Notes: generated by a model not told the origin, from the letters alone. Positions 22,536-31,053 are shown, counted from the first letter of the stretch. The stretch is 36,827 nucleotides of DNA from Rhodobacteraceae bacterium UBA2553 (GCA_002340515.1 DDMF01000117.1:1-36827); one strand, 5' to 3'. Program-made: numbers and translations.

Positions 22536-23638
22536 CAAAATATGTTTGTATTTTTTGCCTAACACTCCTTCCTGCAAAGGCTATTGGAGACCGATGGGAA
22601 CTTTTACCGCAAACAGAGAATTTTTGGATTAAAAGCAATGCTCACTATGAAGCAGATACCCAAAAGCGGAGTTTTTTCTATGACGCATTTCGTTTTGACA
22701 GAATTGAGTATTCTTATGAGCTTCTCCATATGGATGAGTTACTGCAAGATTCTTACCCAGAAATTACAAGTGACTTTGTTGTTTACAATGAAGAAAGCGA
22801 TACTTCCCGTATAGTGCGCCCAAGCATGAAAGAAGCGTGGAATTATTTGTCCAACGATGAAACGATTGTTGCTCTGGTCCCTTTTGGTTTTTCTGAAGTG
22901 GCAGGCGAACCAAGCTTAGTAGGGTTTCGTAAGCAGGGAGGAGTGATTGTTAGTGGCGTCTATTCAGCGCCAAATCTAGATACCATATTTTGCTTGGATG
23001 ATGAAGATGAACATAACCGACGAGAGGACAAAGGGTTGTCAAAATATCGAGGACAAATCCCTGTGCTCTTCCCAATAGTGTTTTCTTCACGTGTTAATTA
23101 TCAGTATCTAGATGATTTTGAAGACATTCACTTAGGAACAAGCTATGATTCTGATCGATTCCAAGAAACATTTGAATCATGTCCAGATATGATTCAGATT
23201 GGATATCGCATTATTTCACCGCGAGATATTGATGTTGATGACGATTCAGATGGACGTATCTCTCATGGGAAAAGCTCCTTAGATAAACTTCAATCGTTTG
23301 ATCGTGTTGTTATGTCATATGACCGGTTCGGATATTTGAATTTTGTTAGAAGTAGGTCACCATCACATGTCCATGATTTTGGGCATCTGTTAAGTTCAAG
23401 TGCCTACTATGATGATCAAAAATGTAAGTATCGAGAAAATGGAAGCTATCCGAAAAGGTCGTTGAGTTGCGAGTTGTGGGCTGTAAGTGTTTCAGCGTTT
23501 GATGGCGCAGCTGTATTTTTACGAACACCGGGAAGTAACCAGCCAATTGTTTGGGGTGATGAGACGAGAACAAGTCCTGCGGTGCTTGTCGTTCGAGAAC
23601 GAATGCCAAAGGTTACATTGCCCCTTTACTCTGACTAA
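22526..23638 (+). CDS. Exported protein resembling phosphodiester glycosidases
   Basis: The 370-residue protein has a signal peptide ('MQLTKYVCIFCLTLLPAKA'). Parts of its plan recall the phosphodiester glycosidase (NAGPA/DUF2233) fold: 'VALVPFGFSEVAGEPSLVGFRKQGGVIVSGVY', where the family has the 'NGGFF...PVGL..DG' strand region; then 'FDRVVMSYDRFGYLNFVRSRSPSHVHDFGHLL'; and near the end 'AVSVSAFDGAAVFL', where the family has 'LDGG.S'. The catalytic Gly-Gly is not conserved, so activity is uncertain. It is coupled to the single-TM gene upstream. ABC-like Cys pairs suggest disulfides. Confidence 0.6.
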   Translation: MQLTKYVCIFCLTLLPAKAIGDRWELLPQTENFWIKSNAHYEADTQKRSFFYDAFRFDRIEYSYELLHMDELLQDSYPEITSDFVVYNEESDTSRIVRPSMKEAWNYLSNDETIVALVPFGFSEVAGEPSLVGFRKQGGVIVSGVYSAPNLDTIFCLDDEDEHNRREDKGLSKYRGQIPVLFPIVFSSRVNYQYLDDFEDIHLGTSYDSDRFQETFESCPDMIQIGYRIISPRDIDVDDDSDGRISHGKSSLDKLQSFDRVVMSYDRFGYLNFVRSRSPSHVHDFGHLLSSSAYYDDQKCKYRENGSYPKRSLSCELWAVSVSAFDGAAVFLRTPGSNQPIVWGDETRTSPAVLVVRERMPKVTLPLYSD

Positions 23639-23687
23639 TAATGCAGAGGAGGATTTCAGATACTCCCGAACGAGCTAAGTGTGGCGT

Positions 23688-24659
23688 CTATTTTAGAATG
23701 ACCGACCTTTGCTCAGGATTGTCGGGGAACACCCGCCCATTTTTCATACATTGGAAAATGTGATCGAAAACCAAGCCTGATTGACTGCTATCGTTCCCAT
23801 GACGGAAGTAGTTGTGCCCTTTAGGCATATCATACTGAGTATTGATATCGTCACAATCAACTTGGAATACATTGCGTAGTGTCAGCTTAATGTTCTCAGG
23901 TCCCGTATGCCCTAACCGACGGGAAGCAATCTTGTTTTTCAGATTTGCAGCCTTGCTGGCTCTTAGCGCCAGATCGTCTGATGCGTAGTAGACTACAACA
24001 TTGCGTGAAGCGTGAGCAATTAATTCACCAGTTTGACCTTCATGCAATGTTTCATTGACTACATCTGCTGCAACCATAAATGTATTGCGAAAGATTAGTG
24101 GTACACCTGAAGCTAGGTCGTATTGGTTCCAACTTCCTAGAGTTTGCCTGAGAACCCTGTTGCCCATGGAATGAGCTAATAGATTTATACGTTTCAGGCA
24201 CGGAGTAGATTCTGGTTCATTGGCGTCCGCATTTCTCCAAGCTAGGAATTTCTCTAACACGCGGGCAAATGAGTAGCCGCTTTGGTCTGCTGATTTCTGA
24301 TCGTCCCAATAATCATCAACAATCCCTAAGTCGTTGTCGCAGGGCCAAATTAAAGGAACGACTAAAACCTCATTTCTTTCCTTCTTGTCACATAATTCTT
24401 GTAAATCAGAAGCCATTTCAAATACTTGAGTCGGTAAGTTGTTAAAGCCGTGCACAAATAACAAAATTTGCTTGCTCTGACATTCTTTCAAACGCTTTAA
24501 AAATTCCAGACTGCCAATTTCTGTATGATCCTCATTGCTTCCTTTTTCACAAAAGAAAACAGAATTACTTGGAGCGTTATTCTTCAAGTCGAAATTGAAC
24601 TTACGCCCATTACGGGTACGAATGCTTTGTTTGGGAAATCGGTTGGTAACAAACAGCAT
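23688..24659 (-). CDS. DUF900-type alpha/beta hydrolase
   Basis: The 323-residue product begins MLFVTNRFPKQ, preceded by TTGGAG; a longer frame from 24704 is less likely. It has 'ILLFVHGFNN' (oxyanion strand), the nucleophile elbow 'INLLAHSMGNRVLR' (Ser), 'NVVVYYASDDLALRAS' (Asp) and 'PKGHNYF' (His), so the catalytic triad is complete. DUF900 proteins are lipase/esterase-like enzymes of unknown substrate. It is convergent with the exported pair and may be independent cargo. No signal peptide is visible, so it is probably cytoplasmic. Confidence 0.8.
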   Translation of the reverse strand: MLFVTNRFPKQSIRTRNGRKFNFDLKNNAPSNSVFFCEKGSNEDHTEIGSLEFLKRLKECQSKQILLFVHGFNNLPTQVFEMASDLQELCDKKERNEVLVVPLIWPCDNDLGIVDDYWDDQKSADQSGYSFARVLEKFLAWRNADANEPESTPCLKRINLLAHSMGNRVLRQTLGSWNQYDLASGVPLIFRNTFMVAADVVNETLHEGQTGELIAHASRNVVVYYASDDLALRASKAANLKNKIASRRLGHTGPENIKLTLRNVFQVDCDDINTQYDMPKGHNYFRHGNDSSQSGLVFDHIFQCMKNGRVFPDNPEQRSVILK

Positions 24660-24767
24660 AATATTTCTCCAAAATATGCAAAGGAAAACACTCAAAATTT
24701 CCACCTAGAATAGTGCTGACTGTGGAAAATGTCATCAAAAAATCTGAATATGAGAGTGTCCAGAGGG

Positions 24768-24900
24768 GGATATCCATGGGGATACGGTATCCCTGAGGTA
24801 ACCTATAGGTGGTGTTCAGGCATGTTTCCTTATGGGGTAGTGTGAGCAGCAGATAAACGCATTGATTGAGTCGTGAATCACGGATGCCGTGATATTTTTG
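24768..24900 (+). promoter_or_regulatory. Palindromes and attenuator-like hairpin before the coupling-ATPase operon
   Basis: GGATATCC (24768-24775), GGGATAC-g-GTATCCC (24779-24793) and ACCTATAGGT (24801-24810) are perfect palindromes. ATCACGG-atg-CCGTGAT then atTTTTTG (24877-24900) is terminator-like. It ends 15 bases before the ATG at 24915, too close for a promoter downstream of it. Confidence 0.5.
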
Positions 24901-24914
24901 TTGGGAATTGTCTT

Positions 24915-25463
24915 ATGAAACTTGCTTTGAAGAGAGAGCAGTCCTCTGGGTCTGTGATGAGTTTGGTGCCTTTACGGATTGGGAGCGGGGTGGTGTTTAA
25001 GCTTAATGCCAGTTTGGAGCTGGATGAGGCTGAGCAGAAGCTTTTGGATAAGTACAATCTTTCTCGTGTGCCGTTGGTGACGGGCGACTTTATTGCCGAT
25101 CTGCGCAAGGGGTTTCGCCAAGCAATTGTGTTGGGGATCTTGAGCTTTGTGGCGGTTTGGTTCTTGGGCGCAGCCAATTTGGCTGTGTCCGTTGCCATGA
25201 TTGTCACCATGGTGATGACGGTGATCTATTACCGCCATGAACGCGAACAGATTAACGTCAATGATCTGCTGGCCTTCGGCAGAATGTTCAAATGCGATAG
25301 CGTTGTGGCGCTGATCGAAAAAGAAGCTGCGATCACCAATATGGCCAGCTATCTGCGCCAAGTTTTGGAGAGCGCCAAATACTGGGATGACCGGGAAGTC
25401 ATCGACATTGAACCATTAGATCGTGAGCTTTTGAAACAGGCGATCCTGACCACCCGAACCTAG
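24915..25463 (+). CDS. Two-TM protein of the transfer module
   Basis: The 182-residue protein has a cytoplasmic N-terminal ~68 residues, two adjacent TM helices (~69-86 'QAIVLGILSFVAVWFLGA' and ~88-106 'NLAVSVAMIVTMVMTVIYY') and a cytoplasmic C-terminal domain ('DLLAFGRMFKCDSVVALIEKEAAITNMASYL'). It is 10 bases upstream of the P-loop ATPase, which lacks TM helices of its own. Conjugative coupling proteins normally have such an N-terminal anchor, so this may be the membrane half of a split coupling protein. The ATG at 24915 is chosen over an earlier frame. Confidence 0.65.
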   Translation: MKLALKREQSSGSVMSLVPLRIGSGVVFKLNASLELDEAEQKLLDKYNLSRVPLVTGDFIADLRKGFRQAIVLGILSFVAVWFLGAANLAVSVAMIVTMVMTVIYYRHEREQINVNDLLAFGRMFKCDSVVALIEKEAAITNMASYLRQVLESAKYWDDREVIDIEPLDRELLKQAILTTRT

Positions 25464-25473
25464 GGGGTAAGTG

Positions 25474-27642
25474 GTGGATAAGCGCTTTAAACTCGCCGTT
25501 GATCTGGGCCGTTTTGTCGGTGGCGGTTTTGCTTCCGCTTACAAAGGCTGGGGTGTTCGTGAGGGGATCTCGCGAGATCTTCGCCAGGGAATTGCCGATG
25601 CAAGGTTCTCTAAAGAACATGAAGCGGCTTTTGAGCTGGGCAAGCAGGTTCGCGCGCAACAGATTGCGGTGGGGATTAAAACGGACGATGATCTCTGCGG
25701 TTGGGCTGTGCGGGTGGTGGATGCAGCCCTTAAGCTTAATGGTTGGGAGGGTGCTGCCTCGCCGTTCCGCGATCATCTGATCACCTTCATGGCAGACATG
25801 TGCGGTTATGAAGGGTGGCAGAGTATTCCGCCTCTTCCTGATCCCTCATCGCCGCAATCTGAGCTGTGGGCGTGGGAAGACAAGGCACGCCAAATCGGGG
25901 CTTACTGCGCGGATCATGACAACGCCTCGATCCTGACTGTGCGTTATCTGGCGTCACTGATTGCGCCTTTGGTCAAAGCCTGCCCAAACCTGATTGAACC
26001 GACTGACATGCAAGGTTCAGATCTCGCCTTTTCTGCCAATCTATCTGACATGATTGATGATATGCCTGCGCTGGTAGAACGGATAATCCAGACGACATAC
26101 GCGCCTGATCTGGAACCGCTTAAGATCTGTCACAACCTGCGCGACCATCTGCACAAGAGCACACTCATTGCCTCAGGGGGATTGCCCGGCAAAGCTAGCC
26201 GGGAACGGCAGCTTAAACTGCCTACCAAAAACAGATCGGTTGAGGCGTCTGAATGCGCGCGGGTCTATCTTGGCGGCACGCCGTTGCAGAAGCTGCTCAA
26301 TCATCCGGTGCCGGTGTCTTTGCCCACAGCCACCCGATTTGAGCATATGCACATCGTGGCGGGCAGCGGTCATGGCAAAACCCAAACGCTGCAAAGCCTG
26401 ATCCTGCGGGATCTTGAGGCGGTGGCAAGCGGCGGTGCATCCATCGTGGTCATGGACAGCCAAAGTGATCTGATCAACACCATCGCGGGGCTTGATATCT
26501 TTGCGCCGGGGCAACCTCTAGCAGATCGTTTGGTGCTGATTGATCCAACAGATCTTGAATGGCCGGTTGCACTTAACCTCTTTGATGCGGGGTTAGAACG
26601 GCTAAATCAATATGCGCCCTTGGATCGCGAACGGCTGACCAATTCTATTTTAGAGCTGTATGATTTTGTGCTGGGGTCTTTGCTGGATGCGGGCATGACG
26701 CAAAAGCAAAATGTGATCTTCCGCTATATCACCCGTTTGTTGCTGCATATTCCGGGGGCGACCATTCATACGCTGCGTGAGCTTTTAGAAGATGGTGGCG
26801 GCGACAAATACCAACCCTACATCAATCAGCTTGAAGGGTCAGCGCGGGCGTTTTTTGAAACGGAGTTCAACGGCAAAGAGTTTGTTGCCACCAAGCGCCA
26901 AGTGGTACGCCGTCTTTATGGGATTTTAGAAAACCAAACGATGGAGCGGATGTTCAGCCATCCCAAAAGCAAGCTGGATCTCTTTGCTGAGATGAATGCA
27001 GGTAAAGTGATCTTGATCAACACCGCCAAAGATCTGCTCAAAGAACAGGGAACTGAAATCTTTGGCCGCTTCTTCATTGCCCTCATTGCGCAGGCCGCAC
27101 AGGAACGCGCTGTCCTGCCAAAGGAAGAGCGCACACCAACCTTTGTGTATGTGGATGAAGCCAGCGATTACTTTGACAAGAACGTCGGGATCATCCTGTC
27201 CCAAGCCCGTAAGTACAATGTCGGCATGGTGTTGGCGCATCAGTTTATGGGCCAGCTCGAACCCAGATTACAGGAAGCGATATCCGCCAATACAGCCATC
27301 AAATTTGCAGGTGGCGTGTCCGCCAAAGACGCCCGTGCGCTGGCCAATGATCTGCGCAGTGATGCGACATTCATTACTGAGCAAGCCAAGCTCAACTTCG
27401 CAGCTTTCATCAAAGGGCAAACCAAGCGGGCAATATCAATCAGCATTGCGCCGGGACAAATGGAAAGCTGCCCGCGTATGAGCAGTGAGGATCGGGCCAC
27501 CCTGCAAGATGACATGCGTGCAAAATATGCGGTGCATCACTCAAAGCTGCGAGAAGATCCAAAAGGCGATGCCGAAGACGTGCAAGACGAAGATCAATCA
27601 GAATGGCCGCAGGATGATGGCGCACCGATGCCATGGACTTAG
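25474..27642 (+). CDS. P-loop coupling-type ATPase (TraD/TraG/VirD4-like)
   Basis: The protein is about 722 residues. GTG codons at 25471 and 25474 are both possible; GGGGG lies six bases before the second. The N-terminal ~250 residues are unique and helical. The ATPase core has 'HMHIVAGSGHGKTQT' (Walker A, ~297-304), 'SIVVMDSQSDLI', 'PTFVYVDEASDYF' (Walker B, ~557-566) and 'QARKYNVGMVLAHQFMGQL' (sensor/Gln region). The end is acidic. It resembles coupling proteins that bring DNA to type IV secretion channels, or HerA/FtsK-type pumps. It overlaps the next gene by 10 bases. Confidence 0.8.
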   Translation: MDKRFKLAVDLGRFVGGGFASAYKGWGVREGISRDLRQGIADARFSKEHEAAFELGKQVRAQQIAVGIKTDDDLCGWAVRVVDAALKLNGWEGAASPFRDHLITFMADMCGYEGWQSIPPLPDPSSPQSELWAWEDKARQIGAYCADHDNASILTVRYLASLIAPLVKACPNLIEPTDMQGSDLAFSANLSDMIDDMPALVERIIQTTYAPDLEPLKICHNLRDHLHKSTLIASGGLPGKASRERQLKLPTKNRSVEASECARVYLGGTPLQKLLNHPVPVSLPTATRFEHMHIVAGSGHGKTQTLQSLILRDLEAVASGGASIVVMDSQSDLINTIAGLDIFAPGQPLADRLVLIDPTDLEWPVALNLFDAGLERLNQYAPLDRERLTNSILELYDFVLGSLLDAGMTQKQNVIFRYITRLLLHIPGATIHTLRELLEDGGGDKYQPYINQLEGSARAFFETEFNGKEFVATKRQVVRRLYGILENQTMERMFSHPKSKLDLFAEMNAGKVILINTAKDLLKEQGTEIFGRFFIALIAQAAQERAVLPKEERTPTFVYVDEASDYFDKNVGIILSQARKYNVGMVLAHQFMGQLEPRLQEAISANTAIKFAGGVSAKDARALANDLRSDATFITEQAKLNFAAFIKGQTKRAISISIAPGQMESCPRMSSEDRATLQDDMRAKYAVHHSKLREDPKGDAEDVQDEDQSEWPQDDGAPMPWT

Positions 27643-28421
27643 AGGCGGACAAGCTTGGGCGGCGGAACCGATTTAAACGCACACCGCGTGGCAAGCGGCT
27701 TAGCCTTACGCCCCGCGATCAAGAGATATTACGTTGGCTTTATCGCTATCGATATCTGCGCCAAGATCACCTGATGCGCATCCTCGCACCAAGATCTGAA
27801 AAGCGCTTCAAAGAACGGCTGGGGGATCTGTTCCACGAAACGGGCCTGATCAATCGTCCCCTGATCCAAGCACCGCTCTTTGATGCCCGCGCCACGCCCA
27901 TGCTCTATGAACTGAGCACCAAAGGGGCAGGGTATTTAGAAGCGCTGAATACTCTGCCATACCGTGCGGTCACCTTCTCCCGTCGCCAGAAAGAAGCTTA
28001 CAGCCCACAGTTCCTGCACACGATGATGATCATTGAAGCGGTTCTTGAGGTGGAGCTGTCAGCGCAAGCCACAGATGGGCAAAGATTCGTATCGGTAGAT
28101 GAGGTTCTATCCCGCGCCCCTGAAACAACCCAACACGCCAAGAATCCCTTGGCCGTGCCAATCAATCTCGATGGGCGTAACACCTACATTATCCCTGATG
28201 CACTCTACGGCGTTGAATCTGAACATGATGGCAAAAAGGTCTATCGCTTCTTTGCGCTAGAATGTGAACGCACCAGCCCCGTGTCACGATCTAACAGCTT
28301 TGCTTCCAGTACCGCCCAAAAGGAAAAAGCATACGCAGCGCTGATTAAAGGCGGTGGGTTCAACAAACACTGGGGTATTCCAAATCTGGAACTGAACCTC
28401 ATCCCCCGAAAAGGTCAGTGA
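27633..28421 (+). CDS. Replication-relaxation family protein
   Basis: The 262-residue protein has the Replic_Relax plan: 'LTPRDQEILRWLYRYRYLRQDHLMRIL' (winged helix, ~25-52), a linker, then 'MLYELSTKGAGYLEAL' and a nuclease-like or partner-binding domain ('IIPDALYGVESEHDGKKVYRFFALECERTS', ~190-220). Family members are thought to help initiate plasmid or element replication or DNA processing. Coupling to the ATPase gene suggests the two act on the same DNA during transfer. It is the last gene before the right end of the island. Confidence 0.8.
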   Translation: MDLEADKLGRRNRFKRTPRGKRLSLTPRDQEILRWLYRYRYLRQDHLMRILAPRSEKRFKERLGDLFHETGLINRPLIQAPLFDARATPMLYELSTKGAGYLEALNTLPYRAVTFSRRQKEAYSPQFLHTMMIIEAVLEVELSAQATDGQRFVSVDEVLSRAPETTQHAKNPLAVPINLDGRNTYIIPDALYGVESEHDGKKVYRFFALECERTSPVSRSNSFASSTAQKEKAYAALIKGGGFNKHWGIPNLELNLIPRKGQ

Positions 28422-28450
28422 CAGACCTTTTCCAGCGGTCTGCACCTTTT
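28422..28450 (+). terminator. Intrinsic terminator of the transfer operon
   Basis: CAGACC-ttttccagc-GGTCTG is followed by CACCTTTT, directly after the replication-relaxation stop. Confidence 0.6.
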
Positions 28451-28477
28451 GAAATGCTCATAGATGAACATAGAAAA

Positions 28478-28488
28478 TCACCTATGAA
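28478..28488. repeat. Right inverted motif of the island end
   Basis: TCACCTATGAA is the exact reverse complement of 6574-6584 and lies 79 bases inside attR. Confidence 0.45.
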
Positions 28489-28501
28489 CCAACCGATTTA
28501 T

Positions 28502-28522
28502 GAGACTAAAAAGAGACTAAAC
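28502..28522 (+). repeat. Right paired arm motif GAGACTAAA
   Basis: GAGACTAAA occurs at 28502-28510 and 28513-28521, the same 11-base period as the GAGACTGAAA pair at the left end. Confidence 0.6.
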
Positions 28523-28549
28523 TCCCGCCGGGAGTTTGTTCTATTCTTC
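28519..28549 (+). terminator. Hairpin at the island's right border
   Basis: AAACTCCC-gcc-GGGAGTTT is followed by GTTCTATTCTT. It insulates the tRNA gene region from island transcription. Confidence 0.6.
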
Positions 28550-28567
28550 TAAGTGTATGATTTTGTT

Positions 28568-28641
28568 TGGAGGCGAGTACCGGAATCGAACCGGTGTACA
28601 CGGATTTGCAATCCGCTGCGTCACCACTCCGCCAACTCGCC
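28568..28641 (-). tRNA. tRNA-Cys (GCA)
   Basis: Read on the minus strand, GGCGAGT at the 5' end pairs with ACTCGCC before the TCCA end. The anticodon loop is TTGCAAA with anticodon GCA (28607-28609) and the T loop is TTCGATT. The 74-base cloverleaf is complete, including an encoded CCA. It is the attB/attR site of the 22-kb island: bases 28568-28615 are duplicated at 6514-6561. Insertion restored the gene, so it should stay functional. Confidence 0.95.
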
Positions 28642-28863
28642 ATCCGTGGTGTTGGGTTTCTCTAGCGCCATTCCTAGGGGGTTGTCCAGAGGAGATCGGG
28701 TGAGAAAACAGAAAGTTTTGGTGCAAAAGTTTTGCGATTTGTGCCTGTGCGAAATGTTTAGTAAATAGTTGCTATCATGCCGCACCTAACCCCTTGTGGG
28801 ATTGCCGCAAGCGGCTATCTATGGCAAAACAAGACAAATGTTTCTGACACGATAGGCTCAACT

Positions 28864-29517
28864 ATGACCGATTTTGCAGCGCGCCGCACGATGATGGTGG
28901 ACACACAAGTGCGCCCTTCCGATGTGACCAAATTCCCAATTATCGATGCGATGCTGTCTGTTCCGCGCGAAGATTTCGTACCGGACGCCAAGCGCGAAGC
29001 CGCCTATATGGGCGAAAATATTGACCTGGGCGCCGGACGTGTTGTGCTGGAACCCCGCACCTTGGCCAAGATGTTGGACGCGGTTGACGTGCAACCCGAT
29101 GAGATGGTGCTCGATCTGGGGTGTGGTCTTGGGTACAGTTCAGCCGTTTTGGCGCGGCTTGCGGATTTTGTGGTTGCGGTCGAAAGTGATGAGGCAATGG
29201 CTGGTGAAGCGCAGGCTGCATTGTCGGCCTTTGGTGCTGATAATGTCGCGGTCATTCACGGCGAACCTGCTGAAGGGAATGCCAAAAACGGTCCTTATGA
29301 TGTGATTGTGGTTGAGGGCGCCGTTGAACAGATCACTGGCGCTGTGGTGGACCAATTAAAAGACGGTGGGCGCATTGCGGCCATTTTCGCCGACGGAAAA
29401 CTAGGCACCGTACGTGTAGGGTATAAGATTGATGGCCAAATGGCTTGGCGTCATTCTTTTCATGCGGGCGCTCCGGTCATGTCTGGGTTCGAAACATCGC
29501 GGACGTTTGTATTGTAA
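28864..29517 (+). CDS. Protein-L-isoaspartate O-methyltransferase family protein
   Basis: The ATG at 28864 starts 'MTDFAARRTMMVDTQVRPSDVTKFPIIDAML', the usual N-terminus of the alphaproteobacterial protein; an upstream ATG frame is ignored. The 217-residue protein has the SAM-binding motif 'MVLDLGCGLGYSSAVLARL' (~80-98) and acidic loop 'FVVAVESDEAM'. 'PYDVIVVEGAVEQI' is the motif II region. It methylates isoaspartyl residues in damaged proteins, or belongs to the closely related family beside TolC in this order. It is the first backbone gene right of the island. Confidence 0.85.
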   Translation: MTDFAARRTMMVDTQVRPSDVTKFPIIDAMLSVPREDFVPDAKREAAYMGENIDLGAGRVVLEPRTLAKMLDAVDVQPDEMVLDLGCGLGYSSAVLARLADFVVAVESDEAMAGEAQAALSAFGADNVAVIHGEPAEGNAKNGPYDVIVVEGAVEQITGAVVDQLKDGGRIAAIFADGKLGTVRVGYKIDGQMAWRHSFHAGAPVMSGFETSRTFVL

Positions 29518-29583
29518 TACTGTTGAGGCCGCCCGCACGCGCGCAGGCATATATTGTCGAATGCAATAGGATTGGATGGAAAA

Positions 29584-30975
29584 ATGGGTATTAAATCAAA
29601 GCTGATCAGCGTTGCCGCTGTGGCCCTGATGTCGACGACCCCGATGGCCTGGGCTGAGAGCCTGTCAGATGCGATGGCATCGGCCTATAAATCCAGTGGC
29701 CTATTGCAGCAAAATCAGGCAATTTTGCGCGCGGCGGATGAGGATGTGGCTATTTCCCTGTCTGCTCTGCGTCCGACAATCGAATATTCCTTGAGCCATG
29801 GTTGGGCTGACACCGATGGGCGGGGACCGATCCCCGACGGGCGTCAGACAACCGCATCCTTGACCGCCAGCATGCTGCTTTACAATTTTGGTCGCGGTAA
29901 AATGGGGGTTCAGGCCTCAAAAGAGCTGGTTTTGGCCGCACGGGATACACTTGTTGGCGTCGAGCAGAATGTGCTTCTGCGATCTGTCCGGGCGTATTTG
30001 AATGTGCGTTCAGCGATTGAAAATGCGGCCCTTCAAGGCAATTCGGTACGTGTTTTGACCCAAGAATTGCGGGCCGCAAATGATCGGTTCGAGGTTGGCG
30101 AAGTGACCCAAACCGACGTGGCAATTGCGCGTGCGCGTCTTGCATCCGCGCGCTCTGGCGAAGTTTCTGCCCGTGGGCAATTGGAAATCGCACGCGAAGA
30201 ATATCGCGCGTCTGTTGGCCACTTGCCAAAAGGCCTTTCGACACCGCCGCGTTTGCCGGCAACAGCCAAGTCATTGGAGGCGGCAAAATCTGTCGCCCGT
30301 CAGCGCCACCCGGACATTCAGGCTGCGCAGCACCAAGTTGCAGCCGCTGAAATTGGGATCAAAGTTGCCAAGACGGCCATGATGCCTTCAGTGGTCGGGC
30401 AGGCGCAGACAACCTATGGCGATACGGTTGGTGACAGCACGCCAGGCAACTTCAACAATAGCATCGGGATCACCGTGCGCGGCGAAATTTATTCCGGTGG
30501 ATTACGCTCTGCGCAATATCGAAAAGCGGTTGCTCAGGCAGAGCAGGCGCGCTCGGGCTTATACTTGTCGCGTTTGAACGTGGATCAGAATGTGGCCAAT
30601 GCTTGGTCGCAGATGGCGATTGCCGCCGCACAGCTGGAAGCAACAGATCGACAGATTCGGGCCAGCCGCGTAGCATTGCGCGGTGCGCGTGAAGAAGCCA
30701 CGCTTGGTTCGCGCACGACCTTGGATGTTTTGAATGCGGAGCAAGAGTTGCTGAACGCCGAAGCCGCTCGGATCTCTGCGCAGGCTGATCGGTATTATGC
30801 TGCATATTCGCTTCTGTCAGCGATGGGGCTTTTGACGGCTGAGCATCTGAAGCTGGGCGTCGTAACCTATGATGCAGAGGCTTATTACAACGCTGTGCGC
30901 AATGCCCCCGTGCGTCAGGTCAGCCCCCAAGGGCAAAAGCTGGACGCTATTATTGAGCTTCTCGGCAAGAATTGA
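29584..30975 (+). CDS. tolC: TolC-family outer membrane channel
   Basis: The 463-residue protein starts MGIKSKLISVAAVALMSTTPMAWA, a signal peptide; an earlier ATG at 29554 is less likely. Two OEP repeats follow: N-terminal 'ESLSDAMASAYKSSGLLQQNQAILRAADEDVAISLSALRP', long helices ('NDRFEVGEVTQTDVAIARARLASARSGEV'), then the second repeat 'AKSVARQRHPDIQAAQHQVAAAEIGIKVAKTAMMP' and 'EEATLGSRTTLDVLNAEQELLNAEAARISAQADRYYAAYSLL'. TolC forms the trimeric exit duct for type I secretion and efflux. It could serve the island's RTX protein if partners exist elsewhere. Confidence 0.93.
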   Translation: MGIKSKLISVAAVALMSTTPMAWAESLSDAMASAYKSSGLLQQNQAILRAADEDVAISLSALRPTIEYSLSHGWADTDGRGPIPDGRQTTASLTASMLLYNFGRGKMGVQASKELVLAARDTLVGVEQNVLLRSVRAYLNVRSAIENAALQGNSVRVLTQELRAANDRFEVGEVTQTDVAIARARLASARSGEVSARGQLEIAREEYRASVGHLPKGLSTPPRLPATAKSLEAAKSVARQRHPDIQAAQHQVAAAEIGIKVAKTAMMPSVVGQAQTTYGDTVGDSTPGNFNNSIGITVRGEIYSGGLRSAQYRKAVAQAEQARSGLYLSRLNVDQNVANAWSQMAIAAAQLEATDRQIRASRVALRGAREEATLGSRTTLDVLNAEQELLNAEAARISAQADRYYAAYSLLSAMGLLTAEHLKLGVVTYDAEAYYNAVRNAPVRQVSPQGQKLDAIIELLGKN

Positions 30976-31053
30976 TCGCCGTGTTGTGAGAATCAGGTGC
31001 GGCCTGTAAACTGCTCATGTAAATCCCGTTAAATACGGGAAAAAGAACAGTTT

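Larger units (their letters stand above)
6514..28615. mobile_element. Genomic island integrated in tRNA-Cys (about 22 kb)
   Basis: The island is bounded by a 48-bp perfect direct repeat: 6514-6561 on the left and 28568-28615, the 3' half of the intact tRNA-Cys, on the right. An intact P4-like integrase gene starts 138 bases inside the left end. Paired GAGACTRAAA motifs and an inverted TCACCTATGAA/TTCATAGGTGA motif occur just inside both ends. The content is accessory (recombinases, RTX protein, unknown exported proteins, transfer-type ATPase). Backbone genes resume directly to the right. Confidence 0.9.

Noticed and set aside
28777..28863. Earlier start for the isoaspartyl methyltransferase-like gene
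   Set aside because: The conserved N-terminus of the family begins at the ATG at 28864; the upstream residues look non-coding.
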